From assembly GCF_023078495.1 (NCBI RefSeq), contig NZ_CP095742.1:2356001-2420000 (forward strand): a stretch of 64,000 nt of DNA. The letters run 5' to 3'. The position numbers and the translations under genes were made by a program. This stretch comes from Luteibacter aegosomatissinici (GTDB taxonomy: Bacteria; Pseudomonadota; Gammaproteobacteria; Xanthomonadales; Rhodanobacteraceae). How positions within the stretch are numbered: the first letter of the stretch is position 1; the number at the start of each line of letters is the position of its first letter. The notes under the pieces were generated by a model. It made no database searches and had not been told where the DNA came from. It worked only from the letters and a program-made list of their open reading frames with translations. Below, one piece after another: positions 1 through 8,993 of the stretch.

Positions 1-516
1 CTGGTGGGCCACAGTTATGGCGGCGCCATCATTACCGACGTCGGTAACGATCCTAAGGTGGTCGGGCTGGTCTATATCGCCGCGCATGCGTTGGACCAGG
101 GCGAGACGGAAGTCTCCAACGGCAAGAAGTACCCCAGCGCAACCAGCAAGACCCCGGATATCAAGAAGACCGCCGACGGCTTCCTCTACCTGGATCCCAC
201 CAAATACGCGGCCGACTTCGCCGCCGACCTGGCGCCGCAGCAGGCCCAGTTCGAAGCGAATGCGCAGGAACTGACCGCCGCGACGGTATTTGCCGCGCCG
301 GCAGGACACCCGGCGTGGAAGGACAAGCCCAGCTGGTACGCGGTGGCCACGGCAGACCGGATCATCAACCCCGATCTGGAGCGCATGTACGCCAAGCGTG
401 CCAACAGCCACACGATCGAGATCGCCGGGGCCAGCCACTCGGTGTACCAGTCGCACCCGGAAGAGGTGGCGGCGTTGATTGAACAGGCCGCGAAGACGGC
501 GGGAGCGGCGAGGTAA
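1..516 (+). CDS. Alpha/beta hydrolase, C-terminal part (5' end outside window)
   Basis: The reading frame is open from base 1 and ends with TAA at 514-516, so the gene starts upstream of the window. The first visible residues are the nucleophile elbow GHSYGG, whose serine is the catalytic nucleophile of this fold. A histidine in ASHSVYQSHP near the C-terminus fits the catalytic His. The pattern (AAHALDQGE, then HPAWKDKPSWY..ATADRIINPD) resembles small secreted or cytoplasmic esterase-like hydrolases often annotated only as alpha/beta hydrolase. The substrate cannot be told. Confidence 0.85.
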   Translation: MVGHSYGGAIITDVGNDPKVVGLVYIAAHALDQGETEVSNGKKYPSATSKTPDIKKTADGFLYLDPTKYAADFAADLAPQQAQFEANAQELTAATVFAAPAGHPAWKDKPSWYAVATADRIINPDLERMYAKRANSHTIEIAGASHSVYQSHPEEVAALIEQAAKTAGAAR

Positions 517-593
517 AGCGACGTTTCGCCAGCCGTATTCCGACAAATGCAGCATAGCTGCCGGCCAGATCAGTGCCGGCAGCTATAGCCTTT

Positions 594-1397
594 TCAGATC
601 GTGCGATCCCATATGGCTTTCCCTGCCGCCATGGCCCAGTCGGCGGTGTCCTTCGGAAAGATATTCCGGAAGGGGCCGGTGGTTTTCGGAATGAGTTCGA
701 CCATCTTCCCGATCATGTCCTCGGGATTCAGGCGCATCTCTGGCTTATCGAGCAGGGCATTCGTCTGCGCTTTGTACGATGCGCGGGTGGTGAAGTTCAC
801 GTCATCGTCCAGCCAGCGGTAGGCGGCCTCGACCATGCGCTCGTTGAATCCCGTGAAGAACGGCCCGGGGTTGATCGTCTGCACCTGGATACCGAATTCC
901 TTCAGCTCATCCTGCATCGCCTCCGCGATCGCCTGGAGCGCATGTTTGGTGGCCGAATAGCTGGCCAGCATGCCAGGGCTGACCACGCCAAGGATCGAGG
1001 AGGTGAACACCACCTTTCCTTTTACCTTGTTCTTGACCCAGCGGCGTACGACGCGCTGTGTCAGGTCGAGCAAGGCGAATACGTTGACCTCGAAATTGTG
1101 CTTGAGGATCGGGATGGGGATCTCCGCGATGGGTCCGGCCTCGCCGATGCCGGCATTACTGACCAATACGTCGAAATCGAGCTTCGCGGCGGCCGCGATG
1201 TCATATGGGTCAAGCAGGTTTAGCTTGGTGACGCTGAGGTTGGGAATGCCTTCAGCGGCGGCCCTGTCGCGCAAGGCAGTGACCTGTGGCCAGGATTCGG
1301 CGGTAGCGATGACAGTGTGGCCCTTTTTGGCCAGGCCTATCGCGGTTCCTTCGCCGAGGCCGGAGCCTGCGCCGGTAATAAGGATCGTTCTGGGCAC
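594..1397 (-). CDS. Short-chain dehydrogenase/reductase (classical SDR)
   Basis: This 267-residue protein is of normal classical-SDR length. It opens with the nucleotide-binding glycine motif TGAGSGLGEG (residues about 8-17), has the NAG motif of strand 4 (VSNAGIGEAG) and the catalytic YSATK (Tyr-x-x-x-Lys), with the active-site Ser in TSSILGVVSPG. It should be a cytoplasmic NAD(P)-dependent oxidoreductase. The substrate is unknown. It is convergent with the upstream hydrolase and stands alone. Confidence 0.92.
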   Translation of the reverse strand: MPRTILITGAGSGLGEGTAIGLAKKGHTVIATAESWPQVTALRDRAAAEGIPNLSVTKLNLLDPYDIAAAAKLDFDVLVSNAGIGEAGPIAEIPIPILKHNFEVNVFALLDLTQRVVRRWVKNKVKGKVVFTSSILGVVSPGMLASYSATKHALQAIAEAMQDELKEFGIQVQTINPGPFFTGFNERMVEAAYRWLDDDVNFTTRASYKAQTNALLDKPEMRLNPEDMIGKMVELIPKTTGPFRNIFPKDTADWAMAAGKAIWDRTI

Positions 1398-1545
1398 GTG
1401 GAGTACTCCTCTGGTTCAGAGGTGGTGGCCTGCCGTGCTCGATGGGAAACCTTTTGCGGCGCGGGTTCCATTGTACGTAGGTGTGGATTCGCGGATGGCG
1501 GTAGCTTCCTGCAAATCGGGTGGTTATAGCCAATGGGTAAGGCCG

Positions 1546-2790
1546 TTACCCCGGAGAAACCGCCTTCACGTAGGTGGCCTTTTCCCGCAATAGCGCATAG
1601 GTCGCATCGTCGGGGAATTGGGTCAGGAGGTAGCGTGGCGGCACCAGATCGCCATGCGGCTGGCGCAGTTCGGGCACGTGGGGCAGCGCATCGGCCCACT
1701 CGATTTCGAGAAGCTCGTTCCTCTGGCGGCAGAGGAGCCAGAGAAGGTCGCATTCAGGCAGGAGGGTTCGCACATCCCGTGTCCATTGGGCGGACCCGGT
1801 AATCCGCCCTGTTTCGGTATTCTGGGCCGCCCGGTAGGTCGCAACGAAGACGTCGACCTGTTCCTTGTCATGGATTTTCTCAAGCAACGTCTTCTGATCG
1901 CCGTACATCCCATCGAGACGTTTGTAGCGTGCAAGCGTCAGCCTGCGCTTAATGTCAGGCGGTAGTGGTGCCTCGAATGGCGTCCATGTGCCTTCGCGCA
2001 GGATAAAGAGCTGCGGGCTCATGGGGCGGGTATCGTTTTCGAGAATGTCCGCGGCGAGCGAAGCGATCAAGGCGATGCCATCGTCATCAAGGCTGCCGGT
2101 AACGAGAAGATGGTCGCGTGAGGGAATCATGGCGACCGGTACGCCGTGGACGGGCAGCCGATGGATCATATCCGTCAGCAGGATACGTGACGCATCGTAC
2201 ACGTCGTGCCAGGTCGATACCCAAACCCCGCCGTGGCGCTCCATGCCCCCGTCCTGCGTTCGGTCACGCAGGTTAGCCAATGCACGAGTGAAGGCCGATT
2301 CCTCATCGAGGCCGGCATCGCTCAGGGCGGTTGGGTTCACCGTCCGGGTCGCGTGCTCCAGATCCTGGACCAGCGTGATGGAAAGGTCGCCTGAGAAGGG
2401 CGTGGACCAGGGAAGCTTGGCGGGGCCGGCGTCACTCGTTAGCCGCGCGGAGAGTGACGCCCAACTGAACATCCCGGCATCGCGAATGACCGGCATGAGG
2501 TGCGTGGCCAAATCCCCCGGGGTGTCGCTTTGCGTCTCCGTCAGGGCGAGCACGTATTTGTCGATGACCCGGTCGCGTTCACCGCGCGCGACCTTGCCCG
2601 TGTCGGTGAACGCGTTATGCAGCATCATCGTGAAGGGGCGGCCGCCGGGTAGCTCGAACTGGATCTGGAAGCTATCAGCGTCGTAGTTGGCCGATGTGGC
2701 CTGCACCAATGACCGGGCACGCTGGATCACCCTGGCGGCAAATTCATCGCGCGACCATGCCCGCCGGCGGAATACGTCGAAGATCCCCAT
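1546..2790 (-). CDS. DUF1444-like cytoplasmic protein
   Basis: The product is 414 residues with no signal peptide or membrane segment. The N-terminus (MGIFDVFRRRAWSRDEFA) and the central part, with a segment of the type PVHGVPVAMIPSRDHLLVTG, are reminiscent of DUF1444/YtpQ-like proteins. This family assignment is from memory of the pattern and is weak. A role cannot be stated. The gene is monocistronic, and its start ATG at 2790 is clear. Confidence 0.7.
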   Translation of the reverse strand: MGIFDVFRRRAWSRDEFAARVIQRARSLVQATSANYDADSFQIQFELPGGRPFTMMLHNAFTDTGKVARGERDRVIDKYVLALTETQSDTPGDLATHLMPVIRDAGMFSWASLSARLTSDAGPAKLPWSTPFSGDLSITLVQDLEHATRTVNPTALSDAGLDEESAFTRALANLRDRTQDGGMERHGGVWVSTWHDVYDASRILLTDMIHRLPVHGVPVAMIPSRDHLLVTGSLDDDGIALIASLAADILENDTRPMSPQLFILREGTWTPFEAPLPPDIKRRLTLARYKRLDGMYGDQKTLLEKIHDKEQVDVFVATYRAAQNTETGRITGSAQWTRDVRTLLPECDLLWLLCRQRNELLEIEWADALPHVPELRQPHGDLVPPRYLLTQFPDDATYALLREKATYVKAVSPG

Positions 2791-2963
2791 CCCCGTTCCT
2801 TGCTGGTGTCGATGGGAGGAAATTAGCTGACGAGGCTAGTATTGCCAAGGTGGGCTTTTCCGCCCACGACGCCCCCACTTTCTCAGCAAAGCCTAAGCCG
2901 GCCGCGCTTTAATCAAGGTGCTGTCAAATGGTCGTGGACCTGCCTGGTGCAGGGGGAGGCATT

Positions 2964-3596
2964 ATGCGGGCCCTGGGCGTTCGTTCGGCACTGCTGCTGA
3001 TACTGGCGATTCCGCTTCCGGCCATGGCGGGCGGCGGACCCTTCGGTATCGATCATCGGGTGAGCTACGACAACAGCGGGATCTGGAAACGATCCAACCA
3101 GAACATCCTCCGCTACGGCACGATCCTCACCGTGGGGCTTGGCGCGCTGGCACTGGGCGACAACGACAAGGAGGGCGATACGTTCTGGCGAGCGGTGGAT
3201 TCCACGATCATGACGGTCGGCGCGACCACGGTCATGAAGTACACCTTTCGCCGTGAGCGCCCCTCGCGAACGGATGACCCGGACCAATGGTTCAAGGGAG
3301 GCAGCCAGAACCACAGCTTCCCCAGTGGCGAGGTCGCGCTGATCTCGGCCGCCGTCACGCCGTTTATCGTGAATTACCGGGAAGACCACCCCTGGGTTTA
3401 CGCGCTGGCCTTGCTGCCTGCGTACGACGCAGTGGCCCGCGTAAAGGTACGCGGGCACTGGCAAAGCGATGTGCTTGTCGGCGCTGCGCTGGGCACCACG
3501 ATCGGAATCTGGAGTTCCCGGCGAACCGAATCGCCTATCGTCCTGAGCTGGTTGCCGGGCGGTTTCCGAGTCGGATTTATCCATCACTTCCGCTAA
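2964..3596 (+). CDS. Phosphatase PAP2 family protein with PSGE motif
   Basis: Start chosen at 2964 because a strong ribosome site GGGGGAGG lies 4-6 bases upstream; an in-frame ATG at 2928 lacks one. The 210-residue protein begins with a signal peptide ending AMAGG. It carries the three PAP2 motifs: KYTFRRERP (K-x6-RP), FPSGE (usual PSGH) and RVKVRGHWQSD (R-x5-H-x3-D). The third-motif nucleophile His is intact, but the PSGH histidine is Glu. It probably dephosphorylates a lipid phosphate at the periplasmic face, with possibly altered catalysis. Confidence 0.88.
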   Translation: MRALGVRSALLLILAIPLPAMAGGGPFGIDHRVSYDNSGIWKRSNQNILRYGTILTVGLGALALGDNDKEGDTFWRAVDSTIMTVGATTVMKYTFRRERPSRTDDPDQWFKGGSQNHSFPSGEVALISAAVTPFIVNYREDHPWVYALALLPAYDAVARVKVRGHWQSDVLVGAALGTTIGIWSSRRTESPIVLSWLPGGFRVGFIHHFR

Positions 3597-3600
3597 CGGT

Positions 3601-4518
3601 TCAGAAATCCCAGATCACCGGCACCCAGCGGAACGTATCGCCATTCAACACGACGCGTCCTACGGACGGGAAGGGTAGGTGTGTCGCCACCAGCAACGAG
3701 CCGGTTTCCGCCATTTCGTTGAACAGGCGCACACGAACGCGCTCGGCTTCTTCGGGATCGTGCTCGAAGCCGTTGAACCAGTCGGGGTGGTCGAACGCGA
3801 CCGGGAACATGGCATCGCCGGCGAAGGTCAGGCGCTCGTTGCGCGAGGCGATATCGACCACGCAATGGCCGGGTGTGTGGCCGCCGGTCTTGCGTGCGAC
3901 CACGCCCGGCGCGACCTCATACGAGGCATCGAAAGTATGGATGCGGTCGCGATATTCGCTGGCGAAGCGTTGTGCCGTCGAACGCAGTACCGGCGGCACG
4001 GCAGCCGGCATCGACGTATGCGTGAAATCCGGGGCTTCCCAAAAAGCCAGCTCAGTAGCAGTGACATGGATGCGAACGTCAGGGCGCAGGCGTTCCTTCA
4101 CGCCATCGACCAGTAAGCCACCGACATGATCCATATGCATGTGCGTGATCACGATATCGGTGACCGATTCAAGATCGATGCCGGCGTGCGCCAGGCGCTG
4201 CGGGAACTGGCCGGCACGCGGGAAATCCGGGAACTGCACGCCCAGGCCGGCATCGACCAGGATGGTCTGCTCGCCTGTGCGTACCACGAGCACATTCAAC
4301 GGCCAATCGAACTTGTCCGGCGGCATGCACATCGAGCCGAGCCAGTTCGACAGGTCGGCCGGCGCGGCATTCGTCGCCATGGTCACGGTAGGTAGCGGAA
4401 GGACGCCATCGCTGACGACCAGGACATCGATATCGCCCACCTTGACGGCATAACGGGACGGAACGAGTTCTTCGGTGGCGCGCGTGGCTGGGCGTGTGGC
4501 GTTGGCTACGGCAGACAT
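3601..4518 (-). CDS. Metallo-beta-lactamase fold hydrolase
   Basis: Start set at ATG 4518 (MSAVANATRP), with GGAG eight bases upstream; a longer in-frame extension exists but has no ribosome site. The 305-residue protein has the metal-binding THMHMDHVGG (HxHxDH), a later GGHTPGHC histidine, FAGDAMF (bridging Asp) and VATHLPFPS (last His). That is the full dinuclear Zn site of the MBL superfamily, in the lactonase/AHL-lactonase-like layout. No signal peptide is evident. It ends four bases after the PAP2 stop, convergently. Confidence 0.9.
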   Translation of the reverse strand: MSAVANATRPATRATEELVPSRYAVKVGDIDVLVVSDGVLPLPTVTMATNAAPADLSNWLGSMCMPPDKFDWPLNVLVVRTGEQTILVDAGLGVQFPDFPRAGQFPQRLAHAGIDLESVTDIVITHMHMDHVGGLLVDGVKERLRPDVRIHVTATELAFWEAPDFTHTSMPAAVPPVLRSTAQRFASEYRDRIHTFDASYEVAPGVVARKTGGHTPGHCVVDIASRNERLTFAGDAMFPVAFDHPDWFNGFEHDPEEAERVRVRLFNEMAETGSLLVATHLPFPSVGRVVLNGDTFRWVPVIWDF

Positions 4519-4648
4519 GGTGAATCTCCAGTGGGGGACGCCTGCATCGTAGGCTGCGATGAAAAACACCAGTAGATCCGCCGGACACGCCAAAGTGTTG
4601 CCCGCCACGCACCAAAAATAGCCGACAGCTACAAGCCACGGGCCTCTC

Positions 4649-4674
4649 TAGGAGCGCGCTTGAGCGCGATCCCC
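4649..4674. repeat. REP-like extragenic palindrome
   Basis: The sequence TAGGAGCGCGCTTGAGCGCG followed by ATCCCC forms a GC-rich imperfect hairpin in the gap between two divergent genes. Elements of the form GTAGGAGCGCGCTTGCGCGCGA are common extragenic repeats in Pseudomonas and xanthomonad genomes. A related GGAGCGCGCTCG stretch occurs at about 27978-27990. Confidence 0.55.
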
Positions 4675-4805
4675 AGCACACGCTGCGCCTCGGTAACTCC
4701 GTACTTCTACTGACCCTGCCAAAGCATTCCTACGCTCGCACAGCGGGCCGCCCACCAACACCATGGATGACGCATCCCGCATGGCCCGCCCACAGGAGAG
4801 ATCAC

Positions 4806-5417
4806 ATGCACATCCTGCCCCTTGTACCGATGTGCCTGGTCGCCGCAATCGCGGCATGGTCCATGCCCGAAGCAACGCTTGCCCAGGCGGCAGCACCCGC
4901 CGCGGCCTCGACGGTGCATGGCACGGCGTACGAGCTATCTCGCCAGAAAGAAACTGAATCGGTCACCGTCACGCAGATCGACCGGAAGACGCGCTTCGTG
5001 ACCCTGAAGAGCGAGAAGGGCGACGAATTCACGATCGAGGCCAGCCCCGAGGTGCGCAACTTTGCCCAGCTCAAGGTGGGCGATGTGGTCACGATCACCT
5101 ACGAGGCGGCAACCGCACTGGAGATCCTGCCGGCCAATGGCGGCACGCTCGGCGTGGAGAGCGCGATGGATAGTGCCCGGTCCGAACCCGGCGCCAAGCC
5201 AGGCGGCGTGGTGGGTAAATCCATCTCCGTGACCAGCCGGATCAGCGCCATTGACCTGGCCGCCCACACCGTGACCCTGACCGGTCCGGATGGTAAGCAA
5301 CGCAGGATCGAGGTGCATGACCCGGCACGCCAGGCCCGGATGAGCAGCCTGAAGGTGGGCGACCTGGTCAGGATGACGTATGTGGAAGGCGTGGCCATCC
5401 AGGTCACGCCCAAATAG
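4806..5417 (+). CDS. Periplasmic protein with two related beta-rich repeats, unknown function
   Basis: Start taken at ATG 4806, preceded by AGGAGAG. The 203-residue product has an N-terminal signal peptide (MHILPLVPMCLVAAIAAW, cut after about ATLAQA). It then has two homologous halves, each with the pattern V-x-I-D-x3-x-x-VTL...G...I...L-KVGDVV-x-x-TY. The first runs from about residue 55 to 105 and the second from about 140 to 200. A small exported repeat domain is certain, but its function is not. Confidence 0.8.
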   Translation: MHILPLVPMCLVAAIAAWSMPEATLAQAAAPAAASTVHGTAYELSRQKETESVTVTQIDRKTRFVTLKSEKGDEFTIEASPEVRNFAQLKVGDVVTITYEAATALEILPANGGTLGVESAMDSARSEPGAKPGGVVGKSISVTSRISAIDLAAHTVTLTGPDGKQRRIEVHDPARQARMSSLKVGDLVRMTYVEGVAIQVTPK

Positions 5418-5440
5418 GATGCGTCCGAATTGATCTGGGA

Positions 5441-7900
5441 TCAGAAGTGCGCGCGCAAGGTGACGCCCACCAGGCGCGGATCACTCGGCTGGCCCAGGAT
5501 CAGGCCCGAATTGCCCGTCTGCACGGTGAGTGCCGTGACGTAATTCCGGTCGAACAGGTTGCGGGCGAACACATCCACTTCCCAGTTATCGTCAAACCGG
5601 TAACCGATGCTGGCGTTGACCACCGCGTAGCCTGCGATGCGGGTATAAATCGAGTTGGCCGTATCGGAGTTGTAGTCGCTGCGCGCGCTGGTGTCGGCAT
5701 GGACGAGGAATGCGTCGCTACCGATGGGCAGTTCGTAATCGAATCCGAGTGAGCCAGCCCACTTGGAGAGCCCCGCGAGTGGCAGGCCCGTGAGTACATA
5801 AGCGCCCGGCGTATCCGGGTTGCCGCGCGGGTTTGAGGTTTTGATCGCCAGGCTCGCCGGCACGACCAGCGGCTGGCAACCGCCCGTTGCATTGGGGTTC
5901 TGCCATTCCAGCGGGCAGGGGCCCTTGGGATAATCCGTGTACTTGCCATCCGCGTACGCGAACGACGCGCGCACGGTGAAGCCCCTGAAGAGCAGCGCGG
6001 CAAAATCGCCCTCAACGCCCTGCACCCGCACCTCCGGGATATTCGCTGGGTATGTGCGGATGGCGGCCGTTTCGGTGCTGGAGGTGATATTGGCCTGGTA
6101 GTTACGCACCACGGTTCGATAGGCGGCAAAGTTCGCCGTGGCGCGGCCATTCCACCATGCCGATTTCAGACCGGCTTCCGCGGTTCGGTTTGTCTCGTCC
6201 TTGATCACCGCGGTGGCCAGCACCGGGTTGTTCGCGGCATCCAGCGGCAGGCCGGACATATTGAGGCCGCCGGACTTGTAGCCGTAGGCGTAGCCTACGT
6301 AACCCATCAGGTTGTCGGTGAACTGGTACGACAGGTTCAGGCGCCCCGACGGATTGCCGCCATTATCCGAGGCGCGATAGCTCTGCGGCCGGAACAGCGA
6401 GAGTTTGGCATTGTCCTGGATGCTGCCGGGTGTTGTCGGCAAGCCGCCGGACACCGTCGTCGAGTACGTGCCGTTCTTGTCTTCGTACGTGTAACGCACG
6501 CCGACCGTGCCAATGAGCTTATCCGTGAAGTGGTAGTTCACTTCACCAAAGGCCGCGTAGCTTTTCATTCGGTAATGCGAATCGCCGTACTGGCCATACC
6601 CATCGGCCAGGTTATCCGGCATGCGCGGGAAGCTCGTCGTGCTCACCAGCCAGTAGGTTGCGGCTGGCCCGTAAATGCTGATCGGCTTGCCGTTGATTTC
6701 CTGGGTGTAGAAGTAAAGGCCGCCGACGTAGGTGAAGGGGCCATCGCCGTTCGATGCCACCCGGAACTCCTGGCTGTACTGATCCTGGCGCGACGGAATG
6801 CGCTGTACCAATTGGATGGGCACACCGGTGTAGTCGCGGTCGTTGGCGACATCCCATTTCCAGTAGCGCCATGCCGAGATCGAGGTCAGTGTCACGGGGC
6901 CGACATTCCAGTCGGCATTGAGTGAGACACCACCGTCCTGGGTATCGATATGCAGCGGCGCATCGATATCGGTGAGGCGATCGTAGATGTTGCGGCTGGG
7001 TGGTGAATACGCGGGCAAGCCGTGCGCCGGCAGGTTTGCTGCCAGGCCCTCGAATTGCCGCGCCGCGCTGCGCAGGCTGCTGCCGACGCGCAGGTAATTC
7101 TGCGTGCAGCAATCGGAATCCAGGTTGGATACATCGCCGATCAGGCGGATATTCAGGCTGTCGTCCGGTTTGAATAGCAACTGGCCGCGCACGGCGTAAT
7201 TGTTCAGTTCGTTCTCGTCCTTGCCGGTGGTCACGTTGTGTAACGTGCCATCGCGCTCGGTGTATTGCACGGAGAGCCGGCCCGCGACGGTCTGGGTCAG
7301 TGGGCCCGATACCGTACCTTTGGCCTGCACGAAGCCTTGTTCGCCCAGGGATATCTCGCCACTGCCTTCAGGCTGGAACGTGGGCAGGCGGCTGGTGATG
7401 TTGATTGCGCCGGCGGTGGTGTTCTTGCCAAACAACGTGCCCTGGGGTCCGCGAAGCACCTCAATCCGGTCGATATCGGTGAAGTCGAAAGCGGCCGTCG
7501 CCGGGCGCCCGTGGTAAACGCCATCCACATAAAAACCCACGCCGGGTTCGATACCGTCGTTCGCTGCGCTGACTGAAAGGGTATTCGAGCCAAGGCCGCG
7601 GATCGTATACGCCGTGTTCCGTGGATTGGCCGAGTTGTAGTACAGCGACGGGACCAGCAGGCTGAGCTGCTGCGTGTTCACCGTATACGAGCGATCGAGC
7701 CATTCGCCGCTCACGACGGAGACCGCCAATGGCACCTTCTGCAGGTTTTCGTCACGTTGGCGAGCGGAGACGGTGACGCTTTCGAGCGTCGTCACGTCCT
7801 TCTTGTCCTCGGTGGGCGTTGCCGGACCCGTCACCTCCTGGGCCGTTACTGCGACTACAGGGCACAGCAGCGCCATGGCGCCGAAGACAAAACGTTTCAT
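5441..7900 (-). CDS. TonB-dependent outer-membrane receptor
   Basis: Start placed at ATG 7900 (MKRFVFGAMALLCPVVAVTA), a clear signal peptide; the open frame extends upstream to 8431 but that part overlaps the divergent regulator and is not coding. The 819-residue product has a plug domain (ESVTVSARQRDENLQKVPLA, later IRGLGSNTLSV and EVLRGPQGTLFGKNTTAGAI) and a 22-strand barrel ending in the aromatic outer-membrane signal LRAHF. It imports a large or scarce ligand. It is divergent from a ModE-type regulator, with a ModE-like palindrome between them, so molybdate/tungstate chelates are a possible ligand. That is inference. Confidence 0.95.
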   Translation of the reverse strand: MKRFVFGAMALLCPVVAVTAQEVTGPATPTEDKKDVTTLESVTVSARQRDENLQKVPLAVSVVSGEWLDRSYTVNTQQLSLLVPSLYYNSANPRNTAYTIRGLGSNTLSVSAANDGIEPGVGFYVDGVYHGRPATAAFDFTDIDRIEVLRGPQGTLFGKNTTAGAINITSRLPTFQPEGSGEISLGEQGFVQAKGTVSGPLTQTVAGRLSVQYTERDGTLHNVTTGKDENELNNYAVRGQLLFKPDDSLNIRLIGDVSNLDSDCCTQNYLRVGSSLRSAARQFEGLAANLPAHGLPAYSPPSRNIYDRLTDIDAPLHIDTQDGGVSLNADWNVGPVTLTSISAWRYWKWDVANDRDYTGVPIQLVQRIPSRQDQYSQEFRVASNGDGPFTYVGGLYFYTQEINGKPISIYGPAATYWLVSTTSFPRMPDNLADGYGQYGDSHYRMKSYAAFGEVNYHFTDKLIGTVGVRYTYEDKNGTYSTTVSGGLPTTPGSIQDNAKLSLFRPQSYRASDNGGNPSGRLNLSYQFTDNLMGYVGYAYGYKSGGLNMSGLPLDAANNPVLATAVIKDETNRTAEAGLKSAWWNGRATANFAAYRTVVRNYQANITSSTETAAIRTYPANIPEVRVQGVEGDFAALLFRGFTVRASFAYADGKYTDYPKGPCPLEWQNPNATGGCQPLVVPASLAIKTSNPRGNPDTPGAYVLTGLPLAGLSKWAGSLGFDYELPIGSDAFLVHADTSARSDYNSDTANSIYTRIAGYAVVNASIGYRFDDNWEVDVFARNLFDRNYVTALTVQTGNSGLILGQPSDPRLVGVTLRAHF

Positions 7901-7947
7901 GGTGTCTCCCCAATCCCCGAACCCGGCAGGGCCGGGACGCCTGACAG

Positions 7948-7971
7948 CGATATAAAGCGGCCTATACAGCG
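7948..7971. promoter_or_regulatory. Candidate ModE-type operator
   Basis: An imperfect dyad CGATATA-N8-TATACAGCG lies 48-71 bases upstream of the TonB receptor start. ModE boxes are built from TATA-containing half sites separated by 6-8 bases. The site sits between the receptor and the divergent modE-like gene, where an autoregulator or repressor would bind. Confidence 0.4.
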
Positions 7972-8083
7972 AGCCTGAGGCTACAAGAACTTGCGGGCAA
8001 GGGCATGTAAATTCCTGCTCCCGGGCTGGTCGGGCCGGCGGCCCCAGGGCTAGACTCGGTCGATCCTCTCCGACGGCCGCCGC

Positions 8084-8875
8084 ATGCTTCGCTACGAAGG
8101 CTCCCTCTGGCTTACCGATGGCGCGCGCCGCTGGGGTGGGCCGGACCGCGTCGAACTGCTGTTCCAGATCGCCCGGACGGGCTCTATCACCGCGGCCGCC
8201 AAGGCCGTGGGCATGAGCTACAAGGGCGCGTGGGATGCGGTCGAGGCCATGAACCAACTGGCGGGCGAGCCGCTGGTCCTGCGGGCCACGGGCGGTAAGG
8301 GCGGGGGCGGCGCCACGCTCACCCCGCGCGCCGAGCGTCTTATCGTTTCCTTCCGCAGCATCGAATCGGCGCATCGACAGTTTGTCGAACACCTGGCCTC
8401 GCTTGGCGATGAGGCCACCCAGGATATCCACCTTCTAAGGCACCTCACCATGCGAACCAGTGCGCGCAACCAGCTTGCCGGCGTTGTCGATCGTGTCCAG
8501 CAGGGCGCGGTGAACGACAGCATCACCATCAGGACCACGGGCGGCGCCGCATTGGTGGCGACCGTTACGCGCGAGAGCACCGATCACCTCGCCCTTGCCC
8601 CTGGTCGCCCCGTGATCGCATTGATCAAGGCCAGTTGGATCATCCTTGGGTTGCCGGGCGAGGGGCGTCTATCCGCGTCCAATCAATTGCCCGGCACCGT
8701 GGCGCGCATTCATCCTGGTGCGGTCAACACCGAAGTGAGCATCGACATTGAAGGCGGTGGCACCGTGACGTCGATTATTACGAAGGACAGTGCCGAGAGC
8801 CTGGGGCTTGTCGAGGGTATGGCGGTTCTTGCGATCTTCGATGCGGCCTCTGTCATTGTCGGTGTCACAGACTGA
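8084..8875 (+). CDS. modE: ModE-family transcriptional regulator with two TOBE (Mop) domains
   Basis: The 263-residue protein has an N-terminal LysR-type winged helix (VELLFQIARTGSITAAAKAV, then MSYKGAWDAVEAMN; residues about 23-90). Two tandem molybdate-binding Mop/TOBE repeats follow, starting SARNQLAGVV (about 126) and SASNQLPGTV (about 197). Length and order match ModE, which represses or activates on binding molybdate. No modABC transporter or molybdopterin gene is beside it. Its only neighbour is the divergent TonB receptor. Confidence 0.9.
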   Translation: MLRYEGSLWLTDGARRWGGPDRVELLFQIARTGSITAAAKAVGMSYKGAWDAVEAMNQLAGEPLVLRATGGKGGGGATLTPRAERLIVSFRSIESAHRQFVEHLASLGDEATQDIHLLRHLTMRTSARNQLAGVVDRVQQGAVNDSITIRTTGGAALVATVTRESTDHLALAPGRPVIALIKASWIILGLPGEGRLSASNQLPGTVARIHPGAVNTEVSIDIEGGGTVTSIITKDSAESLGLVEGMAVLAIFDAASVIVGVTD

Positions 8876-8993
8876 TTAGCGATACTCGGCAGCACGATTT
8901 GCCGAACAGGTCACACCGTTAATGCGCGTGGGTCGCCAGCATGAATGGGATATCGCATCCCTGTGCTTCCCCACGCCAACGGAGACCTGCGAC

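Noticed and set aside
7901-8431. N-terminal extension of the TonB receptor frame
   Set aside because: It precedes a clear signal peptide start at 7900 and is antisense to the ModE gene.
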